Positions 1 through 9,983 of a stretch of 64,000 nt of DNA are shown one piece after another (position 1 is the first letter of the stretch; each line of letters begins with the position of its first letter). Under the pieces are notes generated by a model. It was not told the origin of the DNA, ran no database searches, and worked only from the letters and a program-made list of their open reading frames with translations. Source of the stretch: an uncultured Mesonia sp. (GTDB lineage Bacteria > Bacteroidota > Bacteroidia > Flavobacteriales > Flavobacteriaceae); NCBI GenBank assembly GCA_947499595.1, contig CANMOY010000001.1:372001-436000 (forward strand), given 5' to 3'. The translations under genes were made by a program, and so were the position numbers.

Positions 1-54
1 TTACCCTTTGGCCCATTTTATGCCGATAAAAAATATTTACCCAATACTAAATAA

Positions 55-450
55 TTATTTTTCTGTTTTAAGCCGATCTCGCACAAACTCAACTTTGCTT
101 TTACCGTGAGGGATTGGCTTTCCATCTTCGCCTAAATTAACCATGATTATCTGATCTACAACCAGAATAGTTTCTCTTGTCATCATGTTTCTGGCTTCGC
201 TTCTTAGGGTTATAGAAGTTTTCCCAAACTTCACGACTTCAATACCTATTTCAATGATGTCTCCTTGTTTGGCAGAACTTTTAAAACTAATCTCGCTCAT
301 ATAAGCGGTAACTGTTTTAGGGTTTTCTAATTGTACTACTGTATAGAGCGCAGCCTCTTCGTCTATCCAACTTAAAAGTCTTCCGCCAAAAAGGGTGGCA
401 TTAGGGTTTAGGTCTTCTGGTTTAACCCATTTACGTGTATGAAATCTCAT
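55..450 (-). CDS. acyl-CoA thioesterase (hotdog fold)
   Basis: 131 residues, matching the single-hotdog YciA/acyl-CoA hydrolase family that hydrolyses acyl-CoA thioesters in the cytoplasm. The N-terminal signature N-A-T-L-F-G-G-R-L-L-S-W-I-D (around residues 17-30) is the family's catalytic Asn/Asp helix region, followed by the strand S-E-I-S-F-K. It is the last gene of a minus-strand group; its ATG lies inside the 3' end of the NUDIX gene (20-bp overlap), suggesting translational coupling. Chain-length preference cannot be told from sequence. Confidence 0.85.
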   Translation of the reverse strand: MRFHTRKWVKPEDLNPNATLFGGRLLSWIDEEAALYTVVQLENPKTVTAYMSEISFKSSAKQGDIIEIGIEVVKFGKTSITLRSEARNMMTRETILVVDQIIMVNLGEDGKPIPHGKSKVEFVRDRLKTEK

Positions 451-874
451 TTTTTATATTTAATTTTAAAATTGCGTCTTCTATAATTTGCTGGTGATCA
501 AAGGCTAAAGAAAAATCTTGCTTTATGGGTAAGCTCTCCCAGCTTACTTCTTTAGCATCATCGGCTGCTTTTGCGATGGGTCTTTTTGTTAATAGACTAG
601 CAAAAGCGACACTGATAATTCTTTTTCTCGGGTCACGATCCACTTTATCATAAACCCCAATTTGCGTCCAATTTTTGATCTTTAATCCTGTTTCTTCTTT
701 TAGTTCTCGTTCGCAAGCCTTTTTTAGGGTTTCTTCAGGTTCTAAGAAGCCCCCAGGTAATGCCCAGCTGTCTTTAAATGGCTGATTTTTTCTCTTAATT
801 AACAAGACAGATATGCCTGAATTAGATTTGTAAAAAATCACAGCATCGGTTGTAACTAAAATCTCCTCTCTCAT
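431..874 (-). CDS. NUDIX hydrolase
   Basis: 147 residues. A complete Nudix box is visible: G-F-L-E-P-E-E-T then R-E-L-K-E-E-T-G-L, fitting GX5EX7REUXEEXGU, which binds the divalent metal and hydrolyses nucleoside-diphosphate-X substrates. The preceding W-A-L-P-G-G-F resembles ADP-ribose/NADH-type Nudix enzymes, but the substrate cannot be assigned. Its ATG overlaps the stop of the DUF72 gene by 4 bp and its end overlaps the thioesterase gene, so it sits inside a tight operon. Confidence 0.88.
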   Translation of the reverse strand: MREEILVTTDAVIFYKSNSGISVLLIKRKNQPFKDSWALPGGFLEPEETLKKACERELKEETGLKIKNWTQIGVYDKVDRDPRKRIISVAFASLLTKRPIAKAADDAKEVSWESLPIKQDFSLAFDHQQIIEDAILKLNIKNEISYT

Positions 875-1734
875 ATTAATTCAATTGGATTTTTAATTTT
901 AATATGGTATTTCTTGTTTAATTTTTTAATAAAATAAGACAGTAATAGCTCCTTATTATCATTGTCACCTTGATGTATAAAAAAATATAATTTTTTAAGC
1001 CCTTTACTATACCAGTTTTCTATTTTATCTAACCACTCATTTATTCTCTCATAATCAATGGCATCATTCATAGCATTAAAACGAATAAACGCAGTGTTTG
1101 TGGTTAATCGCATATGTAAAACAGATCTTTCGCCTGGTGTATCGGTTATAACGCTACTTATATTATAGGCCAACAATAAATTATTCAATTGGTCAGCATA
1201 ATCTTTTTCTCTAAACCATGAGCGATGTCTCAATTCTAATGCTAATGGTAGTTCTAATGGCCAAAGTTTAATAAAATGTGCTAGTCGCAGTAAATTGGCT
1301 TCATTTGCTTGAAAATTCTCTGGCATTTGCAAAAACGTTACTCCTAAATTAGCGCTTAAATTGGCTATACCATCGATGAAGTAATTCAGTTCTAATTCAC
1401 AATTATCAAGTCTTTTATAATGCGAAATTTGCCGAGGTACTTTAGGACAAAATTTAAAATTATCGTCAACTTGTTCTTGCCATTTTTGATATTGATTGGG
1501 CGACCAATTTCTATAAAAAGAGGCATTTAGCTCTACAGCATTTAATTTTTCTTGATATTCTGATAGCTTTGTTTTTTTACCATTCGGCTTTAAGTTAGTC
1601 CAAGTTGAATCTCCGATTCGAATTTCTTCAAAAAACTTCGGTTTGTGCTTATGCAAAACATTTTGGGTTTGCTTATGATCTTTAGGAAGATATAATTTTT
1701 CAATTTCCGATAATTTTATTTTACCAAATTTCAT
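871..1734 (-). CDS. DUF72 family protein (YecE-like)
   Basis: 287 residues, the usual length for DUF72, a TIM-barrel-like family of unknown biochemical role. Family hallmarks include N-A-V-E-L-N-A-S-F-Y-R near residue 70, L-A-L-E-L-R-H-R-S-W-F in the middle and the R-F-N-A-M-N-D segment near the C-terminus. It starts 5 bp after the stop of the HD-domain gene and overlaps the NUDIX gene, so co-transcription is likely. No function is inferred beyond the family. Confidence 0.82.
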   Translation of the reverse strand: MKFGKIKLSEIEKLYLPKDHKQTQNVLHKHKPKFFEEIRIGDSTWTNLKPNGKKTKLSEYQEKLNAVELNASFYRNWSPNQYQKWQEQVDDNFKFCPKVPRQISHYKRLDNCELELNYFIDGIANLSANLGVTFLQMPENFQANEANLLRLAHFIKLWPLELPLALELRHRSWFREKDYADQLNNLLLAYNISSVITDTPGERSVLHMRLTTNTAFIRFNAMNDAIDYERINEWLDKIENWYSKGLKKLYFFIHQGDNDNKELLLSYFIKKLNKKYHIKIKNPIELI

Positions 1735-1739
1735 CTCAC

Positions 1740-3797
1740 TTATTCTGGATATTCAATCCTAAGATGGTAAATATTCTTGAGCTTTCGTTTTAAAATCTTC
1801 TTAATGTTTTGTATTTCTTTAAAAGTGATGTCGGCATTTAAAAATTGCCCTTGATCCATTTGTTTATTAATGATTTTTTCTACAAAATCATCAATAAGTT
1901 GAGCGGTGGGTTCTTTTAAACTCTTGCTGGCAGCTTCAACGCTGTCACTCATCATTAATATAGCCGTTTCTTTACTAAAGGGTTTAGGACCAGGATATTT
2001 AAATTGTTCTGCATCTATGTCTTTTAAATTGTTCTCAGCTTCTTTTTTTGCTTGTTGATAAAAATAATAAACCAATGTAGTACCGTGATGCGTTCTGATA
2101 AAATCAATTATTCGATCAGGTAAATTATGTTTTTTAGCAATCTCTATTCCGTAAACAACGTGGTTTATAATAATTTCTGCACTTTCATTTGGCGATAGTT
2201 CATCGTGTGGGTTTACCGAAGTAGTTTGATTTTCGGTAAACATAGTAGGATTGGTCATTTTTCCTATATCGTGATAAAGTGCTCCTACCCTAACCAATAA
2301 CGCATTTGCTCCAACTTCATTTGCCGCTGCCTCGGCTAAATTGGCCACATTTAAACTATGGTGAAAAGTACCGGGAGCCTTATTTGAAAGTTCTTTTAGT
2401 AAATTACTGTTGGTGTCTGATAATTCTAAAAGTGACATATCTGAAACCAATCCAAAAAATTTCTCGTAAGCGTAAATGAGAGGCTGAACGAATAAAGTAG
2501 CTAATCCACTTAATAGGAATACCAATAAAGTTTGGTAATCTATTTTACTTAAATCACCTTCTTGAATAATGGTAAATGCCGAATAAGCAAAAATATATAC
2601 CGCGGTAATTTGCCCTACAGAAATAAATAAGTTAGCTCTCTTGTATAATTCAGAAATGGTTAGAATAGTTACAATACCAGCGATAATTTGCAAAAACATA
2701 TACTCGTAACTATTGGGCACAATAAAACCAAGGATTAAAACAGTTATCACGTGAGTAAATAAACCCAACCTGGCATCAAAAAAAGCCTTTAAGGTTAATG
2801 GAAGTATACAAAGAGGCACCACATAAATATAGTCTACATTTAAACGCAAGACAGTCACCGTTAGAAAAACACTAATTAAAATATTTATAAAAATAAAGGT
2901 GACCTTGGTATTGCTCTCAAATATTTCTTCTCTATATTTTTTAATGAATAAAAATAACATCAATAAAGCTAAGGCCACTAATAAGGTATGGCCGATCAAT
3001 ACGATATAATAACTGGTAGCGCCCCAAAAATTAGATTCATATTCTTGACGTAATGAAACCAGTATCCTAAATTTATCCTGATCAATTACTTCCCCCTTTT
3101 CGATAATCTTACTTCCTTTTGAGATACTCCCCCTAGTAAACGATAAAGCCTCTAATTTAGATTGTAAATCATGTTGGGTTAAACTTTCATTTAATCGAAC
3201 ATTGGGTTTAAGTATATTAAAAAATAACTCTTTATAATAAGGGCGGTAAGCTTCTAGTTTAGATTTTTCTAATTGCACATCAAGAAAATCTCCTAAATTC
3301 TCTTGTTTTAAAATCTTTTTATATGCCACTTCTTGCGCTTCATTACCTTTTTTTAAATAAATAAGACTATTGCTATTAAATCGGACATTTTGAACAAGTA
3401 TACCGTATCGATAGATTTTATTTAAAATTTGATTACCAGACTGTTGCAGAAACTTTTTCTTTACATTACCAATTGTATCTGGAAAAACCTTATCGAATTG
3501 TTGTGGGAAACTGTTATAAACGCTTTGTGTAGCTATTGAATCATAATCGTAATAAGGAATATGATTATTTCTAATTTCTTCTCTCTCAGTAGCAATCTCA
3601 TCATCGGTTTTTAAAATTGCAAAATCAAAAGGAGCGTAAAGATTTTCATACTGCCAAGGCTTACCCTTGATTAATTCATATTTAAATTTATTACCCTTAG
3701 GAAACAGATATACAATAAGAGAAACCGCAAAGAGGTACAAAAACAATTTATAAATCAGTGCCTGCTTCTTATATATTGTGTCAACTACTTTTTTCAT
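1740..3797 (-). CDS. 7TM-HD phosphohydrolase (PgpH-like)
   Basis: 685 residues from the ATG at 3797; an upstream in-frame TTG at 3803 adds only two residues and is less likely. Order of parts: N-terminal membrane anchor (residues about 15-33), an extracytoplasmic 7TMR-HDED-type region to about residue 260, a cluster of hydrophobic membrane helices, then a cytoplasmic HD domain with H-H-S-L-N-V-A and Y-H-D-I-G-K. In Listeria, PgpH of this architecture degrades cyclic di-AMP; the same role here is an inference. First gene of the operon with DUF72, NUDIX and thioesterase, with a -7 box just upstream. Confidence 0.85.
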   Translation of the reverse strand: MKKVVDTIYKKQALIYKLFLYLFAVSLIVYLFPKGNKFKYELIKGKPWQYENLYAPFDFAILKTDDEIATEREEIRNNHIPYYDYDSIATQSVYNSFPQQFDKVFPDTIGNVKKKFLQQSGNQILNKIYRYGILVQNVRFNSNSLIYLKKGNEAQEVAYKKILKQENLGDFLDVQLEKSKLEAYRPYYKELFFNILKPNVRLNESLTQHDLQSKLEALSFTRGSISKGSKIIEKGEVIDQDKFRILVSLRQEYESNFWGATSYYIVLIGHTLLVALALLMLFLFIKKYREEIFESNTKVTFIFINILISVFLTVTVLRLNVDYIYVVPLCILPLTLKAFFDARLGLFTHVITVLILGFIVPNSYEYMFLQIIAGIVTILTISELYKRANLFISVGQITAVYIFAYSAFTIIQEGDLSKIDYQTLLVFLLSGLATLFVQPLIYAYEKFFGLVSDMSLLELSDTNSNLLKELSNKAPGTFHHSLNVANLAEAAANEVGANALLVRVGALYHDIGKMTNPTMFTENQTTSVNPHDELSPNESAEIIINHVVYGIEIAKKHNLPDRIIDFIRTHHGTTLVYYFYQQAKKEAENNLKDIDAEQFKYPGPKPFSKETAILMMSDSVEAASKSLKEPTAQLIDDFVEKIINKQMDQGQFLNADITFKEIQNIKKILKRKLKNIYHLRIEYPE

Positions 3798-3814
3798 TTT
3801 CAATACTTATCTTT

Positions 3815-3822
3815 CAAAAGTA
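3815..3822 (-). promoter_or_regulatory. -7 promoter box (TAnnTTTG) for the 7TM-HD operon
   Basis: The minus strand reads TACTTTTG, an exact Bacteroidota -7 box, 17 bp before the ATG at 3797. No clear -33 TTG was seen. Confidence 0.5.
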
Positions 3823-3909
3823 ATAAAAATAAGCTTGTATGCTTAAAAAGCATTGTGTTGTTGAACAGAAAATCGTTAAATTCGTGACTTGAAAATAAAA
3901 TACAGGAAT

Positions 3910-5091
3910 ATGAGTAAAGAAGTTGTTATTGTAAGTGCGGTAAGAACCCCTATAGGTAGTTTTTTAGGAAGCTTGTCAAGCATTCCGGCCACGCAATTAG
4001 GAGCGATTGCCATTAAAGGAGCTTTAGAAAAAATAAATTTAGACCCAAAGGAGGTGCAAGAAGTTTTAATGGGAAATGTTGTTCAAGCTGGTAACGGTCA
4101 AGCACCAGCTAGACAAGCTGCGTTGGCGGCCGGCATCTCAGAAAATGTACCTTGTACCACAGTGAATAAGGTTTGCGCTAGTGGGATGAAAACTGTTATG
4201 CAAGCTGCACAAAGTATCGCCTTAGGTGATGCCGAAGTAATTGTAGCTGGAGGTATGGAAAACATGAGCCAGATACCACATTACTTGCATTTAAGAAAAG
4301 GAACTAAATTTGGTCCTGCACAAATGATTGATGGAATGCAAAAAGACGGTTTGGTTGATGCGTACGATCAAAATGCAATGGGAGTTTGTGCCGATTTATG
4401 CGCTAACGAATATGAATTTTCTCGAGAGGATCAAGACCAGTTCGCTATAGAATCTTATGAGAGATCTAAAAAAGCTTGGGAAAGCGGAAAGTTTGACAAT
4501 GAAATTGTACCTGTTGAGGTACCACAGCGCAAAGGCGACCCCGTTGTTGTTAAAGAAGATGAGGAGTACAAAAATGTTAGAATGGATAAAATAGCTGCGC
4601 TAAGACCTGCTTTCACCAAAGAAGGAACGGTAACTGCCGCTAATGCTTCAACTATAAATGACGGCGCAGGAGCAGTAATTTTAATGAGTAGAGAAAAAGC
4701 CGAAGCATTAGGTTTAAAACCTTTGGCCATCATAAAAGGCTATGCAGATGCCGCACAAGAACCTAAATGGTTTACAACAGCACCCGCTAAGGCGCTACCA
4801 AAGGCTTTAGCGAAAGCAGGTGTAAGTCAAGATGAAATTGATTATTTTGAGTTTAATGAAGCTTTTTCTGTTGTTGGTTTGGCCAATATGAAAATTTTAG
4901 GTTTACAAAACGAGAAGGTTAATGTAAATGGAGGTGCAGTTTCCCTAGGACATCCTTTAGGCTGCAGCGGTGTAAGAATCCTTATCACTTTAATTAACGT
5001 TTTAGAACAAAATAACGCCAAACTTGGTGCAGCTGCGATTTGTAATGGTGGTGGTGGCGCCTCTGCTATGGTAATTGAAAGAAACGCTTAA
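3910..5091 (+). CDS. acetyl-CoA C-acyltransferase (thiolase)
   Basis: 393 residues from the ATG at 3910; an in-frame TTG at 3889 would add seven residues absent from thiolases. All thiolase active-site motifs are present: nucleophilic Cys89 in N-K-V-C-A-S-G-M-K, N-E-A-F-S-V with the catalytic His region, and the C-terminal G-H-P-L-G-C-S-G. The enzyme condenses or cleaves acetyl-CoA/acetoacetyl-CoA in fatty-acid or ketone-body metabolism; direction and chain length are not decided by sequence. The NlpC/P60 gene follows 10 bp downstream, so the two probably share a transcript. Confidence 0.93.
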   Translation: MSKEVVIVSAVRTPIGSFLGSLSSIPATQLGAIAIKGALEKINLDPKEVQEVLMGNVVQAGNGQAPARQAALAAGISENVPCTTVNKVCASGMKTVMQAAQSIALGDAEVIVAGGMENMSQIPHYLHLRKGTKFGPAQMIDGMQKDGLVDAYDQNAMGVCADLCANEYEFSREDQDQFAIESYERSKKAWESGKFDNEIVPVEVPQRKGDPVVVKEDEEYKNVRMDKIAALRPAFTKEGTVTAANASTINDGAGAVILMSREKAEALGLKPLAIIKGYADAAQEPKWFTTAPAKALPKALAKAGVSQDEIDYFEFNEAFSVVGLANMKILGLQNEKVNVNGGAVSLGHPLGCSGVRILITLINVLEQNNAKLGAAAICNGGGGASAMVIERNA

Positions 5092-5101
5092 GAATTAGTA
5101 A

Positions 5102-5851
5102 ATGCGTTACGGAATTTGTACTTTAAATAGTGTCGCTGTTAGGCTAGAACCTAGCGAAACCAGTGAAATGGTCACCCAACTTTTGTTTGGTGACCATTTT
5201 AAGCTTATTGAAATTAAAAAAAAGTGGGTAAAAATAAGAATTGCCTTTGACGGATATGAGGGATGGCTAGACATACTTCATTTCAATGAAATAAGCCAAG
5301 TGCAATTTGAAGAAATTGAAAAACAAAGTCCTGAATTTGCTGCCGACCTGATTGATTATATTCAAGATTCTTTTAAGCAACTGACTCCTATAACATTGGG
5401 GGCTAGCATTAAAAACTTACACTGGTTTAAGAGTGAATATGAAGGCCGAAGAATAGCAGGAGTTCAACCAAAGAAAAATCTGCTTTCCACAGCCCTGTTA
5501 TATTTAAATGCTCCTTATTTATGGGGCGGTAAAACACCTTTCGGGATTGATTGCAGTGGTTTTACACAAATGGTATACAAATTAAATGGGTATACTTTAA
5601 AAAGAGATGCCTCTCAACAAGCTAAGCAAGGTGAAGCATTAAGTTTTGTGGAAGAAAGTGAACCTGGAGACCTTGCTTTTTTTGATAATCAAGAGGGTAA
5701 TATTATACACGTGGGAATTATAATGCCCGATAATTATATTATTCACGCCCATGGAAAAGTACGAATTGACAGAATTGATCACACCGGAATATTTAATGTA
5801 AATACCAATAGGTATTCCCATAATCTAAGAGTTATAAAAAAGATTATATAA
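5102..5851 (+). CDS. NlpC/P60 (C40) peptidase with SH3b domain
   Basis: 249 residues. Residues about 5-60 form a bacterial SH3-like domain (G-Y-E-G-W-L-D); the C-terminal half is an NlpC/P60 domain with Cys151 in F-G-I-D-C-S-G-F, His203 in I-I-H-V-G and a third polar His215 (I-H-A-H-G). Such enzymes cleave gamma-D-glutamyl-diaminopimelate bonds in murein peptides. No signal peptide or lipobox is visible, suggesting a cytoplasmic role such as turnover of recycled muropeptides (inference). It follows the thiolase gene closely and ends at a strong terminator. Confidence 0.9.
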   Translation: MRYGICTLNSVAVRLEPSETSEMVTQLLFGDHFKLIEIKKKWVKIRIAFDGYEGWLDILHFNEISQVQFEEIEKQSPEFAADLIDYIQDSFKQLTPITLGASIKNLHWFKSEYEGRRIAGVQPKKNLLSTALLYLNAPYLWGGKTPFGIDCSGFTQMVYKLNGYTLKRDASQQAKQGEALSFVEESEPGDLAFFDNQEGNIIHVGIIMPDNYIIHAHGKVRIDRIDHTGIFNVNTNRYSHNLRVIKKII

Positions 5852-5852
5852 A

Positions 5853-5880
5853 AAAATCGGGTTACACAACCCGATTTTTT
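5853..5880. terminator. bidirectional intrinsic terminator
   Basis: Stem ATCGGGTT / AACCCGAT with loop ACAC, flanked by A and T runs on both sides. It lies between the convergent NlpC/P60 and TPR genes and can serve both strands. Confidence 0.88.
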
Positions 5881-5903
5881 TATATGATTACTTCACAAAT
5901 TTA

Positions 5904-7151
5904 TTAGTCTTGTAAAGCTTTAGCTTTTTGGGTTTCCCCTAATAAACTATATATCTGTTTTAAGGTTTGAGTAGCCTGTTGACGTAACCCAGTCCCCTTC
6001 TCTTCCTTTTCTAACACCTTTTCTAGATAAGGAACTGCCTTTTTATATAACTCAAGGCGTTGTTCCTGTAATTTATTGTATTTTCTAGTGTCGGCATCAG
6101 ACATTCCTAATTTATTCATTTCCTCAACAATTGGCTTCTCTTGATCAAGTATCGCTGAAGCAAGATTTACATAGGCATTAGTAAAGTCTGGATCTAACTT
6201 AATAGCTTGCTTATAGTAATTAATGGCTTTTTGTGTAGCGCCCATACTCATTGAGCTTACACCAAGATTATAATACAATACCGGATTGTTTGGTTCAATT
6301 TCAAGAACTCTTTCTACCGTTTCTGAATATTTATCCATCTTATCCATTTTATGATAAATATCGGCTTCAGATAGTAATAATGCAGTATCATTCGGGCTTT
6401 CTTCTTTTGCCTTTGCAATAGCAGTCATAGCTTTTTCTTGATTACCTTGCTCAACATAAATAAGGGCGATGTTTTTAATAATCTCTGGTCGTCTCGATTC
6501 AGATTGCTTTGTTTCAGGTTTGATATGAGATCCTGATTTTAAATAAATATCACGTTGATTTTTGTTAGCAAAAGATTCTACTTCATTCGTTTCTTTATTT
6601 ACGGCTGTATAAATAGTACTAGTACCTTCGTAGCCCATTTCGTCAAGCTGTAGGTAATACTCTAATGCCTTATCATAATCTTTTCCTGCCACAGCTAGAC
6701 TGGCCGCGTTATACAAGCTCAATGTATCACTTTTGTCTAACTCATATAAAGCAATTAATTTTTTAGAACCTTCACTAAATTTTGAAGCTTTCTGGTCTTC
6801 AACAGCAGAATTAATCATTTTAGCTTTAAGTAAAGCTAATTTCTGTTCTGCATCTTTTTCACCTAAGTCAATTGCTTTTTTATACGCCTTGGCAGCCATA
6901 ACCAATTCTGATGTATTATCTGTAGTGGCCTTAGGATCTCCCATAAAAGCATTTCCTTTTGCTAAGTAAAAATCTGCTTTAACTTTATCTTTTTCTGTTT
7001 CTACCATGCTTTCTACAGATTGTAGTAAGTTTTTTGCTTCACTATACTTTCCTGCTTCGGTAGCTTTAAGCGCATTCTTTATCTCTTTTTTCTGAGCAAA
7101 AGCGCCCACGGTTAAAAAGGCTAAACCTATAGTAATTATACTCTTTTTCAT
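5904..7151 (-). CDS. secreted tetratricopeptide-repeat protein
   Basis: 415 residues. A Sec signal peptide covers residues 1-19 (lysines, hydrophobic core, cleavage after A-F-A-Q). The rest is helical TPR-type sequence; the clearest repeats are near residues 280-345 (Y-Y-N-L-G-V then A-I-N-Y-Y-K-Q-A-I-K-L-D-P). TPRs mediate protein-protein contacts, so a periplasmic scaffold role is likely, with unknown partners. It lies 21 bp downstream of gyrA on the same strand and is probably its last co-transcribed gene. Confidence 0.8.
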   Translation of the reverse strand: MKKSIITIGLAFLTVGAFAQKKEIKNALKATEAGKYSEAKNLLQSVESMVETEKDKVKADFYLAKGNAFMGDPKATTDNTSELVMAAKAYKKAIDLGEKDAEQKLALLKAKMINSAVEDQKASKFSEGSKKLIALYELDKSDTLSLYNAASLAVAGKDYDKALEYYLQLDEMGYEGTSTIYTAVNKETNEVESFANKNQRDIYLKSGSHIKPETKQSESRRPEIIKNIALIYVEQGNQEKAMTAIAKAKEESPNDTALLLSEADIYHKMDKMDKYSETVERVLEIEPNNPVLYYNLGVSSMSMGATQKAINYYKQAIKLDPDFTNAYVNLASAILDQEKPIVEEMNKLGMSDADTRKYNKLQEQRLELYKKAVPYLEKVLEKEEKGTGLRQQATQTLKQIYSLLGETQKAKALQD

Positions 7152-7172
7152 AATTAATAAATTGCTAATAAA

Positions 7173-9746
7173 TTATTTTTCATCATCCGATTCAATAGTT
7201 GTGCCATTTTCATTGGCACTATCTTGAACTTCATTGTTAATCCCAGATTCATTTGGGTTGATTTCTTCTAAAGTTTCTTCTTCCTCTTCATTTGCCACCT
7301 TAGCCACGGCAGCAATAGAATCATCGCCTTTTAGGTTAATTAAACGAACCCCTTGCGTGGCTCTACCCATAGTTCTTAAATTTTTAACCTCAATACGAAT
7401 TGCTAATCCAGATTTATTAATAATCATTAAATCGTCATTATCGGTCACGCTTTTTATGGTAACCAGCTCGCCTGTTTTCTCGGTTATAGAAATGGTTTTA
7501 ACTCCTTTTCCACCTCTATTGGTAACGCGATAAATATCTTCACCATTCTCAGGATCCTGAATAAATGTTCGTTTACCATATCCGTTCTCTGAAACCACTA
7601 AAACAGTTTCTTCGTCAGGATTTTCAATGGTAATCATGCCAACCACTTCATCTTTATCGTGACCTAGGGTAATTCCTCGTACACCAGAGGCATTTCGGCC
7701 CATAGGTCTGGTTTTACTTTCTTCGAATCGGATACATTTACCGCTTTTAAGAGCAAGCATTACATGACTGTCTCCATTAGTTAATTTTGCAGAAAGCAAC
7801 TCATCACCTTCCTTAATGGTTATGGCATTAATACCATTGGCTCGAGGTCTTGAATATTGCTCTAATGATGTTTTCTTAACCTGACCTTTTTTAGTTGCCA
7901 TTATGACATAATGACCGTTTATGTAGTCTTCGTCTTTAAGGTCTTGAGTACAAATAAAGGCTTTTATTTTATCCTCTGGATCAATATTAATTAAGTTTTG
8001 TATCGCTCTACCTTTGGAAGATTTGCTACCTTCTGGTATTTCGTAAACACGCATCCAATAACATTTTCCTTTTTGGGTAAAAAACAACATATATTGATGG
8101 TTGGTCCCTACAAATAGATCTTCTAAGAAGTCCTCATTACGCGTAGTACTAGCTTTTGATCCTACACCACCTCTTTTTTGGGTTTTATACTCAGATAAAG
8201 AAGTACGTTTAATGTAGCCTGCATGAGAGATGGATATCACCACTTGTTCGTCGGGGATCATATCTTCAATACTTAAATCGCCTCCCGCGAAATTAATCTC
8301 AGATCTACGTTCGTCTCCATATTTTTCTTTTACTTCAAGCAACTCTTCTTTAATAATCTCCATTCTCTTTTCCTTGCTAGCTAATATAGCTTTCAATTCC
8401 TCAATGGTTTTCATTAAATCTTCATATTCTGCCCTTAGTTTATCTTGCTCTAGACCAGTTAATTGTCTTAATCGCATTTCAACAATAGCCTTTGCTTGGA
8501 GTTCACTTAACTCAAAACGATCAATTAACTTTTGTCTCGCTTCCTCGGCATTTGATGAGCTTCTTATTAAAGCAATAACTTCATCAATATTATCTGATGC
8601 TATGATTAAGCCTTCTAAAATATGAGCTCTATCTTCGGCCTTCTTTAATTCGAACTCGGTTCTTCTTACCACTACTTCGTGGCGGTGTTCTACGAAATAC
8701 TGAATCATATCTTTTAAATTCAGCATTTGCGGTCTTCCCTTCACTAATGCGATATTATTCACACTAAAAGTAGACTGTAGGGCCGTATGTTTATATAGTA
8801 AATTAAGGACTATATTAGGGATTGCATCACGTTTAAGTATATATACAATACGCATCCCATTTCTATCAGACTCATCTCGAATTAACGAAATACCTTCTAT
8901 TTTTTTGTCGTTAACCATGTCTGCAGTTTTCTTAATCATATCTGCTTTATTGACTTGGTAAGGAATTTCGGTAACCACTATACACTCACGTCCTTTAACC
9001 TCTTCAAACGTAGCTTTAGCTCGCATCACTACGCGCCCTCTTCCAGTTTTAAACGCTTCACGAACTCCATCATACCCATAGATAATACCACCTGTAGGAA
9101 AATCAGGAGCCTTTACATGTTCAATAAGCTCGTCTACTTCTATTTCAGGATTATCAATGTAGGCCACGGTCCCATCCACAACTTCGGTTAGGTTATGCGG
9201 TGGCATATTTGTAGCCATACCCACGGCAATACCACTTGCCCCATTCACCAATAAATTCGGAATTCGAGTAGGTAATACAGTAGGCTCTTTTAAGGTATCG
9301 TCAAAGTTTAAAGAATGATCAACCGTATCTTTATCAATATCGGCCAACATTTCTTCACTAATCTTTCGCATTCTTGCCTCTGTATAACGCATCGCAGCGG
9401 GACTATCTCCATCTACAGAACCAAAGTTACCCTGACCATCTACCAACATATAACGTAAACTCCACTCTTGCGCCATACGCACCATAGTATCGTAAACTGA
9501 AGTATCTCCGTGAGGGTGATATTTACCTAACACCTCTCCCACAATTCTTGCTGATTTTTTATAGGCTCGGTTTGAGAGTACACCTAATTCATACATTCCA
9601 AACAAAACTCTACGGTGTACGGGCTTTAATCCGTCACGCACATCGGGTAAAGCACGGGAAACAATAACCGACATAGAATAATCTATGTAAGCCGATTTCA
9701 TTTCTTCCTCAATATTAATAGGAATTAACTTTTCTCCTTCAGCCAT
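7173..9746 (-). CDS. gyrA: DNA gyrase subunit A
   Basis: 857 residues. The breakage-reunion domain carries the catalytic tyrosine Tyr121 in A-M-R-Y-T-E-A, the K-P-V-H-R-R motif, and the quinolone-resistance region [10 protein letters not shown], with Thr at the position of E. coli Ser83. The C-terminal beta-pinwheel contains a GyrA box (Q-K-R-G-G-V-G), the feature that separates GyrA from ParC and gives negative supercoiling. The C-terminus ends in a long acidic tail. It is divergent from clpC and followed by the TPR gene; gyrB is not in the window. Confidence 0.97.
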   Translation of the reverse strand: MAEGEKLIPINIEEEMKSAYIDYSMSVIVSRALPDVRDGLKPVHRRVLFGMYELGVLSNRAYKKSARIVGEVLGKYHPHGDTSVYDTMVRMAQEWSLRYMLVDGQGNFGSVDGDSPAAMRYTEARMRKISEEMLADIDKDTVDHSLNFDDTLKEPTVLPTRIPNLLVNGASGIAVGMATNMPPHNLTEVVDGTVAYIDNPEIEVDELIEHVKAPDFPTGGIIYGYDGVREAFKTGRGRVVMRAKATFEEVKGRECIVVTEIPYQVNKADMIKKTADMVNDKKIEGISLIRDESDRNGMRIVYILKRDAIPNIVLNLLYKHTALQSTFSVNNIALVKGRPQMLNLKDMIQYFVEHRHEVVVRRTEFELKKAEDRAHILEGLIIASDNIDEVIALIRSSSNAEEARQKLIDRFELSELQAKAIVEMRLRQLTGLEQDKLRAEYEDLMKTIEELKAILASKEKRMEIIKEELLEVKEKYGDERRSEINFAGGDLSIEDMIPDEQVVISISHAGYIKRTSLSEYKTQKRGGVGSKASTTRNEDFLEDLFVGTNHQYMLFFTQKGKCYWMRVYEIPEGSKSSKGRAIQNLINIDPEDKIKAFICTQDLKDEDYINGHYVIMATKKGQVKKTSLEQYSRPRANGINAITIKEGDELLSAKLTNGDSHVMLALKSGKCIRFEESKTRPMGRNASGVRGITLGHDKDEVVGMITIENPDEETVLVVSENGYGKRTFIQDPENGEDIYRVTNRGGKGVKTISITEKTGELVTIKSVTDNDDLMIINKSGLAIRIEVKNLRTMGRATQGVRLINLKGDDSIAAVAKVANEEEEETLEEINPNESGINNEVQDSANENGTTIESDDEK

Positions 9747-9983
9747 AAATCTAGTATATTATAGTTTAATTTTTCTAACGTGCCAATGTAAGCAAATTTG
9801 GCTTGTTTTTAAAGCCTTTTACATCAAAATTATTAACAAAGTTTTATGGGCTTTCGAATGTAATTTTATATCGTATTTTTTTGATTTCTGCCATTTATTT
9901 TGTCTATTAGCATGTAGCCTAAAAAAAGGAATGCTTTTTGAAATAGGTAAATTGAATTTTTGAGAAAAGGAATATTTTGAATT
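9747..9983. other. gyrA-clpC divergent intergenic region
   Basis: 237 bp between two divergent start codons, AT-rich. It must hold both promoters, but I found no exact TAnnTTTG box well placed for either gene. No small ORF with coding character was seen on either strand. Confidence 0.5.

Noticed and set aside
1-54. Partial gene at the left edge (ATG at 16 on the minus strand)
   Set aside because: Only five codons are visible; no coding evidence can be given.
8230-8625. Long ORFs antisense to gyrA, clpC, parE, uvrA and others
   Set aside because: They are shadows of strongly supported genes, with no family match or start context of their own.
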